In this document: positions 38,344 to 48,400 of the stretch, piece by piece
How positions within the stretch are numbered: the stretch's first letter is position 1
How the letters are laid out: every line of letters starts with the position of its first letter
Source of the DNA: Candidatus Ulvibacter alkanivorans
GTDB taxonomy: Bacteria > Bacteroidota > Bacteroidia > Flavobacteriales > Flavobacteriaceae
Direction: 5' to 3'
Length of the DNA stretch: 64,000 nucleotides
Assembly: GCF_003333325.1 (NCBI RefSeq)
Contig: NZ_QOLC01000066.1
Span: 1-64,000, forward strand
Translations under genes and position numbers: made by a program
Notes under the pieces: model-generated
Told to the model about the DNA's origin: nothing
The model's database searches: none
What the model saw: only the letters and a program-made list of their open reading frames with translations

Positions 38344-39222
38344 ATGAAAGAACTTATTGGTACCGGTGTTGCGTTAATTACCCCCTTTACAAAAGATTTA
38401 CAGGTAGATGTGGACGGATTAAAACGCGTTGTCGATTTTAATATTACCAATGGGATCGATTATTTGGTGGTATTGGGAACCACAGCCGAAAGTGCAACCC
38501 TTACAGATAATGAGAAAGCGTTGGTTGTTAAGACAATTCAAGAAGCGAATGCAGGCAGGGTTCCGTTAGTATTGGGAATTGGTGGAAACAACACGCAAGC
38601 GATTATCGATGAGCTTCAAAGCAAGGACCTTAGTGCATTTGCGGCGATCTTGTCGGTATCACCTATGTATAACAAACCTACCCAAGAAGGTATTTGTCAA
38701 CATTTTGCGGCCATCGCAAAAGCGAGTCCGAAACCCATTATTTTGTACAATGTTCCCGGACGAACAGCCTCTAATATGTTGCCCGAAACGGTGATACGGC
38801 TGGCCAAGGACTTTGAGAACATTGTAGGGATCAAAGAAGCGGCAGGAGACATGGTACAAGCCATGCGATTGCTGCGCGATTGCCCAAGCGATTTCTTGGT
38901 GATCTCCGGCGATGATATGGTTACACTTCCTATGGTTTTAGCAGGTGGAGCAGGTGTGATCTCTGTAATAGGGGAAGGGTTTCCAGCCGAATTTTCAAAA
39001 ATGGTGCGATTAGGACGGGAACGCAAGGTGGACGAAGCTTATAAAATACACAATTCGCTAATGCCCGCGATCGATTTTATATTTGCAGAAGGGAATCCTG
39101 CCGGCATTAAAGCAGTATTTAAGAAGCTCGGTATTTGCGGCGATACGGTACGCTTGCCACTTGTGGGGGTCACCGACTCATTGCGCAATAAGATCGATGC
39201 ATTTGTGGACCAAATGTACTAA
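38344..39222 (+). CDS. dapA: 4-hydroxy-tetrahydrodipicolinate synthase
   Basis: 292 residues, the normal length. It condenses pyruvate and aspartate semialdehyde, the entry to the lysine/diaminopimelate pathway that dapF completes. The Schiff-base lysine is Lys164 in [11 protein letters not shown]. The catalytic Tyr135 is in [13 protein letters not shown], and Thr47 lies in [11 protein letters not shown]. It directly follows the DUF6913 gene. An inverted repeat without a T-run lies downstream. Confidence 0.97.
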   Translation: MKELIGTGVALITPFTKDLQVDVDGLKRVVDFNITNGIDYLVVLGTTAESATLTDNEKALVVKTIQEANAGRVPLVLGIGGNNTQAIIDELQSKDLSAFAAILSVSPMYNKPTQEGICQHFAAIAKASPKPIILYNVPGRTASNMLPETVIRLAKDFENIVGIKEAAGDMVQAMRLLRDCPSDFLVISGDDMVTLPMVLAGGAGVISVIGEGFPAEFSKMVRLGRERKVDEAYKIHNSLMPAIDFIFAEGNPAGIKAVFKKLGICGDTVRLPLVGVTDSLRNKIDAFVDQMY

Positions 39223-39259
39223 GCTGGGATTGGCAGCGTTTAATAGTGTCGAACATAGA

Positions 39260-39287
39260 CAAACGATCAATACACATCGATTGTTTG
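39260..39287. repeat. inverted repeat between dapA and bamD
   Basis: CAAACGATC (39260-39268) pairs with GATTGTTTG (39279-39287), one G-U pair, 10-nt loop. No U-run follows, so it is a weak terminator candidate for dapA or a processing site. It lies just upstream of the bamD promoter. Confidence 0.4.
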
Positions 39288-39302
39288 CATAATAATAAGT
39301 TT

Positions 39303-39331
39303 TTGTAATCAGGTATAATTCACTACTTTTG
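39303..39331 (+). promoter_or_regulatory. bamD promoter (TTG-N18-TACTTTTG)
   Basis: TTG (39303-39305), 18 nt, then TACTTTTG (39324-39331), ending 4 nt before ATG 39336. If the signal peptide instead starts at the in-frame ATG 39351, the leader would be about 15 nt. Confidence 0.7.
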
Positions 39332-39335
39332 CACG

Positions 39336-40166
39336 ATGTTTTTTAAATCTATGAGAGCGAGTCTATTAGTTATCGTTGGGAGTCTTTTGGTATTAACCTC
39401 ATGTAGCGAGTATCAGAAGGTGTTGAGCTCTGATGATAACTCCAAAAAATACGCGGTTGCCGATTCTTTATATAAGGTTGGTAAATACCGAAAAGCGCTT
39501 AAGCTAATGGAACAGATCGTTCCTGCTTATCGTGGAAAACCACAGGCACAGCGATTAATGTTTATCTACGCCAATACCTTTTACGAGTTAGAAGATTATT
39601 ATTTGGCAGGATATCAGTTCGAGCGTTTCGAACAATCGTATCCTTCGAGTGATAGTGTTGAGGTGGCGGCTTATCGTTCGGCTCGAAGTTTCTACGAACT
39701 CTCTCCTCGTTATTCATTAGATCAAGAAGACACCTATACGGCCTTAGAGAAATTACAAAAATATCTCAACAAGTATCCCGAAACTGAATATAGAAGTGAA
39801 GCCAATGTATTGGTTGCAGAGCTTCGTGAAAAGTTAGAGAAGAAAGATATTGAGATCGCACGTCAGCATTTAAAGACGGCTCAGACCTTCGGAAGTTATA
39901 AGCCTGCGATTGAAGCATTCGATAATTTTATCACAGATCATCCGGGATCTATCTATAGAAAAGATGCGTTCTTCGGAAGATTTAAAGCAGCCTATTTACA
40001 AGCTATTAATAGTATACCATCACTTGTTGATGAACGTTTGGTCGCTGCGCGAGGGTACTACAATAACTTTGCAAAGTACTATAGCGAAACCGAGCTAAAA
40101 GAAGAAGCAGACGAGCTATTAGAAGACATCAACGCCCGATTAAAAGAAAAAGAACCTACAAGTTAA
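39336..40166 (+). CDS. bamD: outer membrane assembly lipoprotein BamD
   Basis: 276 residues. The lipoprotein signal ends LLVLTSC (lipidated Cys ~23), followed by SEYQKVLSSDDNSKKYAVAD, a typical flavobacterial BamD start. TPR-like helices follow (ADSLYKVGKYRKALKLMEQI, LAGYQFERFEQSYPSS, AIEAFDNFITDHPGS). BamD is the essential partner of BamA in inserting outer-membrane barrels. It leads the run rpoZ-coaBC-porD. ATG 39351 (MRASLLV) is a possible alternative start. Confidence 0.93.
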   Translation: MFFKSMRASLLVIVGSLLVLTSCSEYQKVLSSDDNSKKYAVADSLYKVGKYRKALKLMEQIVPAYRGKPQAQRLMFIYANTFYELEDYYLAGYQFERFEQSYPSSDSVEVAAYRSARSFYELSPRYSLDQEDTYTALEKLQKYLNKYPETEYRSEANVLVAELREKLEKKDIEIARQHLKTAQTFGSYKPAIEAFDNFITDHPGSIYRKDAFFGRFKAAYLQAINSIPSLVDERLVAARGYYNNFAKYYSETELKEEADELLEDINARLKEKEPTS

Positions 40167-40176
40167 ATTTGCACCT

Positions 40177-40512
40177 ATGAGCGATATTAAGAACAGTGAA
40201 GCACCTATCAATACGACTACTATTGATAAAAATCTAGTAGATGCGCCTACCAATAACATTTATGAGGCGATCTCTATTATTGCAAAAAGAGCCAATCAGA
40301 TCAATAGCGATATCAAGAAAGAATTGCTAGAGAAATTGGATGAGTTCGCTACCTATAACGACAGTTTAGAGGAGATCTTCGAGAATAAAGAACAGATAGA
40401 GGTTTCTAAGTTCTACGAAAAGCTTCCGAAGCCACACGCTTTAGCTGTACAAGAATGGTTAGAGAACAATATCTACTACCGCAATACAAAAGATGAAGAA
40501 ATAGAACAATAA
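40177..40512 (+). CDS. rpoZ: RNA polymerase omega subunit (Rpb6-type)
   Basis: 111 residues. It contains NIYEAISIIAKRANQINSDI, the omega/Rpb6 core helix motif, followed by an acidic Bacteroidota-type C-terminal extension ending in EEIEQ. It helps assemble and stabilise RNA polymerase. It lies 10 bp behind bamD and 3 bp ahead of coaBC, so it is cotranscribed with both. Confidence 0.85.
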   Translation: MSDIKNSEAPINTTTIDKNLVDAPTNNIYEAISIIAKRANQINSDIKKELLEKLDEFATYNDSLEEIFENKEQIEVSKFYEKLPKPHALAVQEWLENNIYYRNTKDEEIEQ

Positions 40513-40515
40513 GAA

Positions 40516-41727
40516 ATGTCGGTACTAAGCGGTAAACATATCTTGCTTGGCGTTACTGCCGGCATCGCCGCTTACAAATCGGCTTTTTTAGTTCGTTTAC
40601 TGGTCAAAAAAGGGGCGAAAGTAAAGGTGGTTATGACACCTGCTGCGAAAGATTTCATTACACCCTTGACCTTATCTACATTATCAAAGAATGAAGTTTT
40701 CTCTTCGTTTACCAATGAAGAAGATGAAAATGCCCAATGGAATAACCACGTTGCGTTAGCCCTTTGGGCAGATTTGTTTATAATCGCCCCGGCCACAGCC
40801 AATACACTCTCTAAAATGGCAACAGGCAATAGCGATAACCTACTCCTCGCGACTTATTTATCGGCCAAATGTCCTGTGTATTACGCTCCGGCGATGGACT
40901 TAGATATGTACAAACATCCAAGTACCGATGCTACGTTTAAGAAGTTGAATGACTTCGGAAACATCCAGATCCCGGCCGAACATGGCGAATTAGCCAGTGG
41001 CTTAAGTGGACAAGGACGAATGGCCGAACCGGAACATATTGTTACATTTCTAGAAAATGACCTCCTTCAACAATTACCATTGCGTGGAAAAAAAGTGCTA
41101 ATTACAGCGGGGCCCACCTTTGAAGCGATCGATCCGGTACGCTTTATTGGTAACCATTCCAGCGGGAAGATGGGATATGCCTTAGCAACCGTAGCGGCCA
41201 ATTTAGGAGCCGAAGTTGTATTGGTATCCGGTCCCGTGGGATTAACAATAGAACACACCTTAGTAAAGGTTATACATGTCACCGCTGCGGCTGAAATGTA
41301 CGACGCAGCGCACCAGCATTTTGAATCGGCAGATATTGCTATTTTGAGTGCTGCGGTAGCCGACTACCGACCTAACGCTATAGCAGATCAAAAAATAAAA
41401 AAGAAGGATACCGAATTAACGTTGACCCTTGAAAAAACAAAGGATATTTTAGCCTCTTTAGGCGAGATCAAAAAAGACCAGTATTTGGTTGGATTCGCAT
41501 TAGAGACCGAAAATGAAATTGAAAATGCAAAATCCAAACTCAAAAAAAAGAATTTAGACTTAATTGTATTAAATTCGCTGAACGACAAAGGAGCCGGCTT
41601 TAAAGGGGATACCAATAAGGTGACCTTGATCACAGCAGACAATAAAGTAGTTCCCTTTTCAGTTAAACCTAAGATCGATGTGGCAAACGACATCATGCAA
41701 CATATCATAAAACAAATTCATGCGTAG
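40516..41727 (+). CDS. coaBC: phosphopantothenoylcysteine decarboxylase/synthetase
   Basis: 403 residues. The N-terminal flavin-dependent decarboxylase (CoaC) starts KHILLGVTAGIAAYKSAFLV, with the active His in WNNHVALALWAD and the PASANT-like motif IIAPATANTLSKMATG. The C-terminal synthetase (CoaB) starts VLITAGPTFEAIDPVRFIGN and continues SSGKMGYALA and AAVADYRP. It makes 4'-phosphopantetheine for CoA; coaE, the last step, is ~9 kb downstream. It overlaps porD by 8 bp. Confidence 0.97.
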   Translation: MSVLSGKHILLGVTAGIAAYKSAFLVRLLVKKGAKVKVVMTPAAKDFITPLTLSTLSKNEVFSSFTNEEDENAQWNNHVALALWADLFIIAPATANTLSKMATGNSDNLLLATYLSAKCPVYYAPAMDLDMYKHPSTDATFKKLNDFGNIQIPAEHGELASGLSGQGRMAEPEHIVTFLENDLLQQLPLRGKKVLITAGPTFEAIDPVRFIGNHSSGKMGYALATVAANLGAEVVLVSGPVGLTIEHTLVKVIHVTAAAEMYDAAHQHFESADIAILSAAVADYRPNAIADQKIKKKDTELTLTLEKTKDILASLGEIKKDQYLVGFALETENEIENAKSKLKKKNLDLIVLNSLNDKGAGFKGDTNKVTLITADNKVVPFSVKPKIDVANDIMQHIIKQIHA

Positions 41728-42610
41728 ATTTTTAACAACACTAACGTTTCTATTTTTAGCGATTTCGCTACAGGCACAAGAGTTGAACTGTTCTATAACT
41801 GTAGATGCCGAACAAACAGGGCAGCCCAATTTGCAAGTTTTTAGAACGCTCCAACAACAACTTACTGAATTTGTAAATAATACAAAGTGGACCAATAAAG
41901 TATACAAGAATCAGGAGCGTATCGATTGTAATATGTCGATCGTAATTTCTGAATACAGCTCAGATCTTTTTACGGCAACCATACAAATTCAATCTTCTCG
42001 TCCGGCTTTCGACTCGACCTACGACAGTCCGGTGTACAACTACAACGATCGTCAGTTTTCTTTCGATTATATAGAATTTCAACCACTTAACTTTAATATA
42101 AACTCTTTCGATTCTAACTTGATCTCTGTGATCGCGTATCATGTTTATACCATCATTGGTTTGGACGCCGATACCTACGAATTGAACGGTGGCGCCGAAT
42201 ACTTCGGAATCGCTAAACAAATTGTGAATACGGCCTCTTCCAGTAACTTCGCCGGCTGGAAAGCAACCGATGGAACACAATCCCGTTACCAATACAACGA
42301 CGCCTTATTGTCGAGTGTTTATAGAGAGTTTCACAAGGTCTTATACGATTACCATCGCAAAGGGATCGATAACATGGCCGACGATACTAAAAAAGGTAAA
42401 GAAGCAGTTGCTAAGGCGATCAACGACCTTAGAAGCATTAACGATAGGCGACCAAACTCATTCTTATTACGTACGTTCTTCGACGCTAAAAGCGATGAGA
42501 TACAAGCCATCTTTAGCGGTGGCCCTAATGTAGATATCGCAACCTTGGTCGATAATTTAAATCGTATGGCTCCTACCAAACGCAGCAATTGGAGCGAGAT
42601 CAAATTTTAG
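41720..42610 (+). CDS. porD: type IX secretion system protein PorD (DUF4835)
   Basis: 296 residues with signal peptide (FLTTLTFLFLAISLQAQ), then ELNCSITVDAEQTGQPNLQV, QIQSSRPAFDSTYDSPVYNY, QFSFDYIEFQPLNFN and YAHVYTIIGLDAD-like stretches (seen as IAYHVYTIIGLDADTYEL), all typical of DUF4835. Established knowledge links PorD to the T9SS that exports the sorting-domain proteins at 27196 and 45429. It overlaps coaBC by 8 bp. The order coaBC-porD-recN is common in Flavobacteriia. Confidence 0.9.
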   Translation: MRRFLTTLTFLFLAISLQAQELNCSITVDAEQTGQPNLQVFRTLQQQLTEFVNNTKWTNKVYKNQERIDCNMSIVISEYSSDLFTATIQIQSSRPAFDSTYDSPVYNYNDRQFSFDYIEFQPLNFNINSFDSNLISVIAYHVYTIIGLDADTYELNGGAEYFGIAKQIVNTASSSNFAGWKATDGTQSRYQYNDALLSSVYREFHKVLYDYHRKGIDNMADDTKKGKEAVAKAINDLRSINDRRPNSFLLRTFFDAKSDEIQAIFSGGPNVDIATLVDNLNRMAPTKRSNWSEIKF

Positions 42611-42630
42611 TAAAACAACCACTTATTTAC

Positions 42631-42661
42631 TTGCAGGGTTAGCAAAAGGCTGTTATTTTTA
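42631..42661 (+). promoter_or_regulatory. recN promoter (TTG-N20-TATTTTTA)
   Basis: TTG (42631-42633), 20 nt, then TATTTTTA (42654-42661, one mismatch to TAnnTTTG). It gives a leader of ~17 nt to GTG 42683. Confidence 0.6.
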
Positions 42662-42682
42662 AATGCAATAAATCACTAGGCT

Positions 42683-44335
42683 GTGCTTACCACCCTTTCA
42701 ATAAAAAATTACGCACTAATCGAAGATATTCGTGTGGAATTGTCGTCCGGTATGACCATCATCACCGGAGAGACAGGGGCCGGTAAATCGATCTTACTAG
42801 GAGCACTTGCGCTATTGCTAGGAAAGCGGGCCGATGCAAGCAGCGTAAAAGATGCTTCAAAGAAATGTGTGATCGAAGCAGAATTTTCACTAGCCGACTA
42901 CGGCCTTCAAGACGTATTCGAAGAGAATGATCTTGATTACGAACCTCATACGATAATTAGGCGTGAACTACTACCCAGTGGTAAATCTAGAGCCTTTGTA
43001 AACGATACCCCGGTCACTGTTGGGCAGCTTCAGGTGTTAGGGGTGCATTTGGTCGATATTCATAGTCAGCATGAGACCTTGGCGCTTTCTTCGGAAACCT
43101 ATCAGTTAGAGGTGATCGATGCGCTTGCAGGACATTCTTCCTTACTAAAACAATATTCACAGCAGTATAACGCCTACACTGAAGCTTCCGAAGCACTTTC
43201 AGAAATGAAGGCGAAAAAACAAGAGGCGATCAAAGAATTAGATTATCAAACCTTTTTGTTTGAAGAACTCGAACAAGCCAAACTCGATGGATTGGATCAA
43301 ATGGAGTTGGAAGAAACCTATGAAAAACTATCCAATTCCGAAGCCATACAAGAAAACCTGGCAACGATCGATCAACTTTTTAGCGAAGAACAAATTGGCA
43401 CCATAGAGACCGCTAAAACAGCCAGAACCGCATTGGGGAAGGTACGCGGATTTGCTTCGGAATATGAGGCGTTGTGGAATCGCTTGAACAGTGCAATTAT
43501 TGAATTAGAAGATATTGCAGAGACAGTTTCTCAGGCTGCCGGCGATATAGAAGCAGATCCACAACAACTGTTTCAACTCAATGAAAAACTGCAGACAATT
43601 CACAAATTGCAATTAAAGCATTCGGTGGCTAGTGTTGAGGAATTGTTAGAAATTAAAGCAGCACTTGGTTCGCAAATAGACGGGACACAGCAGTTGGACG
43701 ATCGCATTGCCGAACTAGAAAACAAAGTAATAAACCTTGAGGAACAAACCACTAAAACCGCTTCCGAATTACACCAGGGTCGAGAAAAGGTCATCCCGAC
43801 CTTAAAAGAAAAGTTAGAATCCTTTTTAGGTGCCTTGGGATTGCCAAATGCAAAGTTTCAATTTGAGATTGAGAAGCAGGATACCTTCAGAAAAAATGGA
43901 AAAGATACCTTAGCCTTGCTTTTTACAGCCAACAAGGGACTTCCGTTTGGTTCGTTAAAGAAGATTGCTTCCGGCGGTGAAATGAGTCGAATCATGCTGG
44001 CGGTAAAGGCCGTGTTATCCCAATATAAGAAATTGCCAACCATCATCTTCGATGAAATAGACACGGGTGTGTCTGGTGAAATTGCTCATGCCATGGCGTC
44101 GATCATGAGTGCGATGAGTGAAGAGATGCAGTTGTTAAGCATCACACATTTGCCACAAATTGCAGCAAAAGGTGAACACCATATTAAGATTTACAAAGAG
44201 GATGTGAACGAAGTGACCGTTACAAGGTTGCGCCCGTTGGCCGGAGAAGAACGTATTATCGAGATTGCCCAAATGATTGGTGGAAAGCAAGTCTCTGATG
44301 TTGCGATTGCCAATGCGAAAGAATTACTGAATTAA
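42683..44335 (+). CDS. recN: DNA repair protein RecN
   Basis: 550 residues, an SMC-like ATPase. The N-terminal half-site is SIKNYALIEDIRVELSSG with Walker A TGETGAGKSILLGALALL. A long coiled coil covers ~150-370. The C-terminal half-site has signature LKKIASGGEMSRIMLAVK and Walker B PTIIFDEIDTGVSGEIAHAM. It acts in double-strand break repair. The start is GTG 42683, supported by the promoter just upstream. It sits behind porD and ahead of fabI. Confidence 0.97.
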   Translation: MLTTLSIKNYALIEDIRVELSSGMTIITGETGAGKSILLGALALLLGKRADASSVKDASKKCVIEAEFSLADYGLQDVFEENDLDYEPHTIIRRELLPSGKSRAFVNDTPVTVGQLQVLGVHLVDIHSQHETLALSSETYQLEVIDALAGHSSLLKQYSQQYNAYTEASEALSEMKAKKQEAIKELDYQTFLFEELEQAKLDGLDQMELEETYEKLSNSEAIQENLATIDQLFSEEQIGTIETAKTARTALGKVRGFASEYEALWNRLNSAIIELEDIAETVSQAAGDIEADPQQLFQLNEKLQTIHKLQLKHSVASVEELLEIKAALGSQIDGTQQLDDRIAELENKVINLEEQTTKTASELHQGREKVIPTLKEKLESFLGALGLPNAKFQFEIEKQDTFRKNGKDTLALLFTANKGLPFGSLKKIASGGEMSRIMLAVKAVLSQYKKLPTIIFDEIDTGVSGEIAHAMASIMSAMSEEMQLLSITHLPQIAAKGEHHIKIYKEDVNEVTVTRLRPLAGEERIIEIAQMIGGKQVSDVAIANAKELLN

Positions 44336-44339
44336 AATG

Positions 44340-44347
44340 TATCTTTG
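44340..44347 (+). promoter_or_regulatory. -7 box TATCTTTG in front of fabI
   Basis: An exact TAnnTTTG match directly after the recN stop (44335). It would give a ~95-nt leader to fabI (ATG 44446). No TTG at -33. Confidence 0.5.
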
Positions 44348-44445
44348 TTTTGTGCTTGTTGCCTGCACTTGCATTAGACCATAACCATGCTGGCGACAAC
44401 TAAGACTTAAGAATAATTACACAACCAACTATAAAAATAGAACGA

Positions 44446-45261
44446 ATGTCATACAATTTATTAAAGGGAAAACGAGGAATTATTTTTGGGGCCTTAGATG
44501 AAAATTCGATTGCCTGGAAAACAGCCGAACGCGTACATGAAGAAGGAGGTCGCTTTGTGCTAACTAACGCACCCATCGCAATGCGAATGGGGCAAATTAA
44601 TGAGTTGGCCGAAAAAACGGGTTCTGAGATCATACCGGCAGACGCAACAAATCTGGAAGACCTAGAAAATTTAGTTGATAAAGCAACCGAGATCTTAGGT
44701 GGAAAATTAGATTTTGTACTTCATTCTATTGGGATGTCGGTGAACGTGCGAAAAGGAAAAAAATATACCGATCAGAATTACGATTGGACCCACAAAGGAT
44801 GGGATGTGTCGGCAGTATCATTTCACAAGACGATGCAGACCTTGTATAAAAAAGACGCCATGAACGAATGGGGAAGTATCGTTGCCCTTACGTATATGGC
44901 GGCGCAACGCGTATTTCCAGACTACAACGACATGGCCGATAACAAAGCTTATTTGGAATCGATCGCGCGTAGTTTTGGTTATTTCTTCGGAAAAGATAAA
45001 AAAGTGCGTGTAAATACGATCTCTCAATCACCTACACCTACTACAGCAGGGCAAGGCGTAAAAGGTTTTGATGGCTTTATTGCCTATGCCGAAAAGATGT
45101 CGCCATTAGGGAATGCGTCTGCGATGGATTGTGCCAATTATACGGTTACTCTTTTTAGTGATCTCACCAAACGTGTAACCTTACAGAATCTTTACAATGA
45201 TGGTGGCTTTTCTAACGTTGGTGTAAGCAACGAAGTAATGGAAGCTTTTATGAAAGAATAA
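44446..45261 (+). CDS. fabI: enoyl-[acyl-carrier-protein] reductase (NADH)
   Basis: 271 residues. It reduces trans-2-enoyl-ACP in fatty acid elongation. It opens LLKGKRGIIFGALDENSIAW (the FabI NAD site) and has FVLHSIGMSVNVRKG. The catalytic pair is Tyr160 and Lys167 in FPDYNDMADNKAY, spaced Y-x6-K as in FabI, with SPTPTTAGQGVKGF in the substrate loop. A terminator follows, so it is monocistronic. Confidence 0.96.
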   Translation: MSYNLLKGKRGIIFGALDENSIAWKTAERVHEEGGRFVLTNAPIAMRMGQINELAEKTGSEIIPADATNLEDLENLVDKATEILGGKLDFVLHSIGMSVNVRKGKKYTDQNYDWTHKGWDVSAVSFHKTMQTLYKKDAMNEWGSIVALTYMAAQRVFPDYNDMADNKAYLESIARSFGYFFGKDKKVRVNTISQSPTPTTAGQGVKGFDGFIAYAEKMSPLGNASAMDCANYTVTLFSDLTKRVTLQNLYNDGGFSNVGVSNEVMEAFMKE

Positions 45262-45288
45262 GTGCAAATTTTTTAAAGTAATTTTGAG

Positions 45289-45326
45289 CCTCTTTTCAAT
45301 ATAGTTTGAAGAGAGGCTTTCTTTTT
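45289..45326 (+). terminator. terminator downstream of fabI
   Basis: GCCTCTTTTCAA (45289-45300) pairs with TTGAAGAGAGGC (45306-45317), one G-U pair, then TTTCTTTTT. Confidence 0.88.
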
Positions 45327-45367
45327 GGACTTTAATCTCTTAAAAGCCGCAACTCATCGAAATATTT

Positions 45368-45398
45368 TTGGCGCTACGATTCTTTTTTGATACTTTTA
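45368..45398 (+). promoter_or_regulatory. promoter of the T9SS cargo gene (TTG-N20-TACTTTTA)
   Basis: TTG (45368-45370), 20 nt, then TACTTTTA (45391-45398, one mismatch to TAnnTTTG). The leader is ~27 nt to ATG 45429. Confidence 0.65.
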
Positions 45399-45428
45399 AG
45401 GGAATATTAACTAATCTTTAAAATTATT

Positions 45429-48400
45429 ATGAAAAAAACTACGATTATGTGGTGCTTCGTGATGTGCTGTATTGGACTCACGTATGCGCAAACACCTCAG
45501 AATAATGATGAGGCAGAGTTGGCAGCATACAATGCTTCCAAACAATCCACCACGACATCCTCTATTGATGTGTTACTGAATAAATTAGCAGCATTAGAGG
45601 ACCACAACGGAAACTTTCTTGATCACTTCACAGCTGCAGAAGCAGAAATTCTTAGAAGTTATTTCAAGCAACAAAACCGGTCTTCTGCAATGGCAGACTT
45701 TATTCCTACCGCAGGGGCGACAGAAACGTTTACTCCTACAGTAGGTGACTTCTTTTTTGATCCAGGAGGACCAGGAGGAAGTACAACGGGAGGATCACCC
45801 GGAAATTACCCGAACTGTAATTGTACTACAACTACAACTCTTGCAGGAGTAACTGAAATTGACTTTTTGTATTATAGTATCAATAATACATTTGATTTTC
45901 TAATGATTTACGATGGGGTAGATAATACTGCTCCGTTAATTTTTGATAGTGTACCAGGCGATATTGATGATCTAGCAGAATTGATGGCTGCAAACGGAGG
46001 CTCTTCTGTATTTACAGGTACTTCAGGAAATATTACTTTTGAATTTTTTGCTTCTGGAGTAGTAGATTACGGCGGATGGGAAGTTGAAATTCTTGCAGCA
46101 GGACCACCACCGGCATTCCCGGCACCGTATTGCGGGCCACTTGACTTTCCAGTTGATGTAGAGCCTATCACTTTAGTAGACGTTGCAGGTATCAGTAATG
46201 TAACAGATCCAGTCGTGAACGGTACTCCGGCTCACGAAGATTTTACAGCGATTTCTGGAGATGTTGAACAAGGTATGAGTTATACAATCGCCTTAGAAGG
46301 TAACACGGCAGGTAATTTTACCAATCGCTTTGCTGTATTTATCGACTGGGATCAAAATGATATCCTAGATGATGCAGGCGAAGTTTATGAAATTACCCAA
46401 ACAATTGTTAACTCAAATGGAACTGATGGTCAACAAGCTATTGGGACCATCGATGTACCAATGGGTGCTCTTGAAGGAACCACACGTATGCGTGTTAAGA
46501 AAATTTTTGGTACTTCCAATTATTTAGACCCATGTTCAGGCGCAAGTTTTGGACAAGCCGAAGACTATTCTATTAACGTAACTGCCGGAGGTGGCGGAGG
46601 TTTAGGCCCTGCAACTGCCTATGCAGTTGATAATTCACAAGTGTTATTTGGAAGTTTTGATACTACCATGCCAGCTGTATTTAATGCAATTGGTCCATCA
46701 CCGGACCCAGCACCGGATTTCGAAGGAGCAGGAGCTGTTGATATCGATGGAAATGCATATGCTTTAGTGAATACAGGTGATTTCTACAGTGTAGATATCG
46801 ATACTGGTGTATATACATTATTAGGAACCTTAGCTCCACCAGCTGGTGAGACTTGGGTTGGATTAGAATTTGATTCTTCCACAGGAACACTTTATGGTGT
46901 GTCTGGAGTTATCAATTCTGGATCTACATTAAGTACGATCGATATTGGAGCACTTACTGCAACACCTGTGGGTGCCACAGGAATGTTAGGTGCTGTTGCT
47001 TTCGCCATTGATGGTGCTAGTGTTGGATATGCATTCGATATTGTAGATGATCAGATATATTCTATCGATCTTACTACCGGTGCAGCTACCGCATTAGGAC
47101 CTGCCGGATTTAATGGTAACTTTGGTCAAGGAATGGGGTACGATATCAATTCTGATACTGTATTTATGACAGCATTCAATGCAACCGTATTCGATTCAGA
47201 ATTCCGTTCTGTAAATACAACTACGGGTGCAACAACGCTCGTAGATCAAATGGAGCCTGCAGCCCTTACACAATACGCTTGGGTAGGTATTCCTGAAGTA
47301 AGAGATAACGATCTTTGTGATGACGCCATGGCAGTAGCTTGTGGTGATGTTGTTTCTGATGATACTTCAGACGGAAATACCGATTCTAACGGAGACGGTT
47401 CTCCAGATGAGTGGTATTCGTACACAGGAACAGGTGATCCTCAAATTGTAACCGTTTCACTTTGTGGCTCGTCTTTCGATACAATCCTTACAGTTTATGA
47501 AGACTGTACATTAGCAAATGAAATTGTTTCTAACGACGATTCTTGTGGATTGCAGTCTGAAGTTTCTTTCTACGCAGATGGAACATCTACTTACTATATA
47601 GCTGTTGATGGTTTTGGAGGTGCAAGTGGTGCTTTCGATCTAGCGGTTACTTGTGTTGATCCGTTACCAAACGATGTTTGTGATACGGCCGAAGCTATTT
47701 CTTGTGGTGATACCGTAATGGGAACTACGATCATGGCAACAGACGATGATAATGCATCAGAATGTGGAACAACAATTTCTGCTCCAGGAGTTTGGTACGT
47801 ATATGAAGATACTACAAACCTAGTAACAGATATTAATGTTTCTACTTGTAGTGCAAATACCGATTACGACACTAAGATCAATGTGTATACAGGAGATGAC
47901 TGTGGTAACTTGATTTGTGTAGCTGGTAATGATGATTCTCCTAACTGTACAAATTTCCAGTCGGAAGTTGATTTCCAAAGTGATGGAAACTCTACCTACT
48001 ATATCTTAGTACAAGGATTTGGAGGGGCTACCGGTAACTTCGAGTTGAGTATGAACTGTATTCCGGTTCCTCCACCAAACGATATGATCGCAAACTCTAT
48101 CGATGTGGATGAAATTGGATTCCCTTATACCGATCCAGATGTAGCAATGCCTGCGGCAACAGTGGAAGCTGGAAACCCAACAGGATGTAACATCGACGGT
48201 GCATTAGGAGTATGGTATAACTTTGTTTCTGAAGGTGACGGTGAGGTAACTGCTTCAATTGTTACTCCAGCAGGACCAAGCTCTGTAACGTTCTACTACG
48301 CACCAGATGAGAATGCAACTGAATCTGATCTAGAATTAGTGTTGCAAAACTCTAACCAGTGTGTGTCCGGTACATCAGCAATGATCACCACCGATCCTGG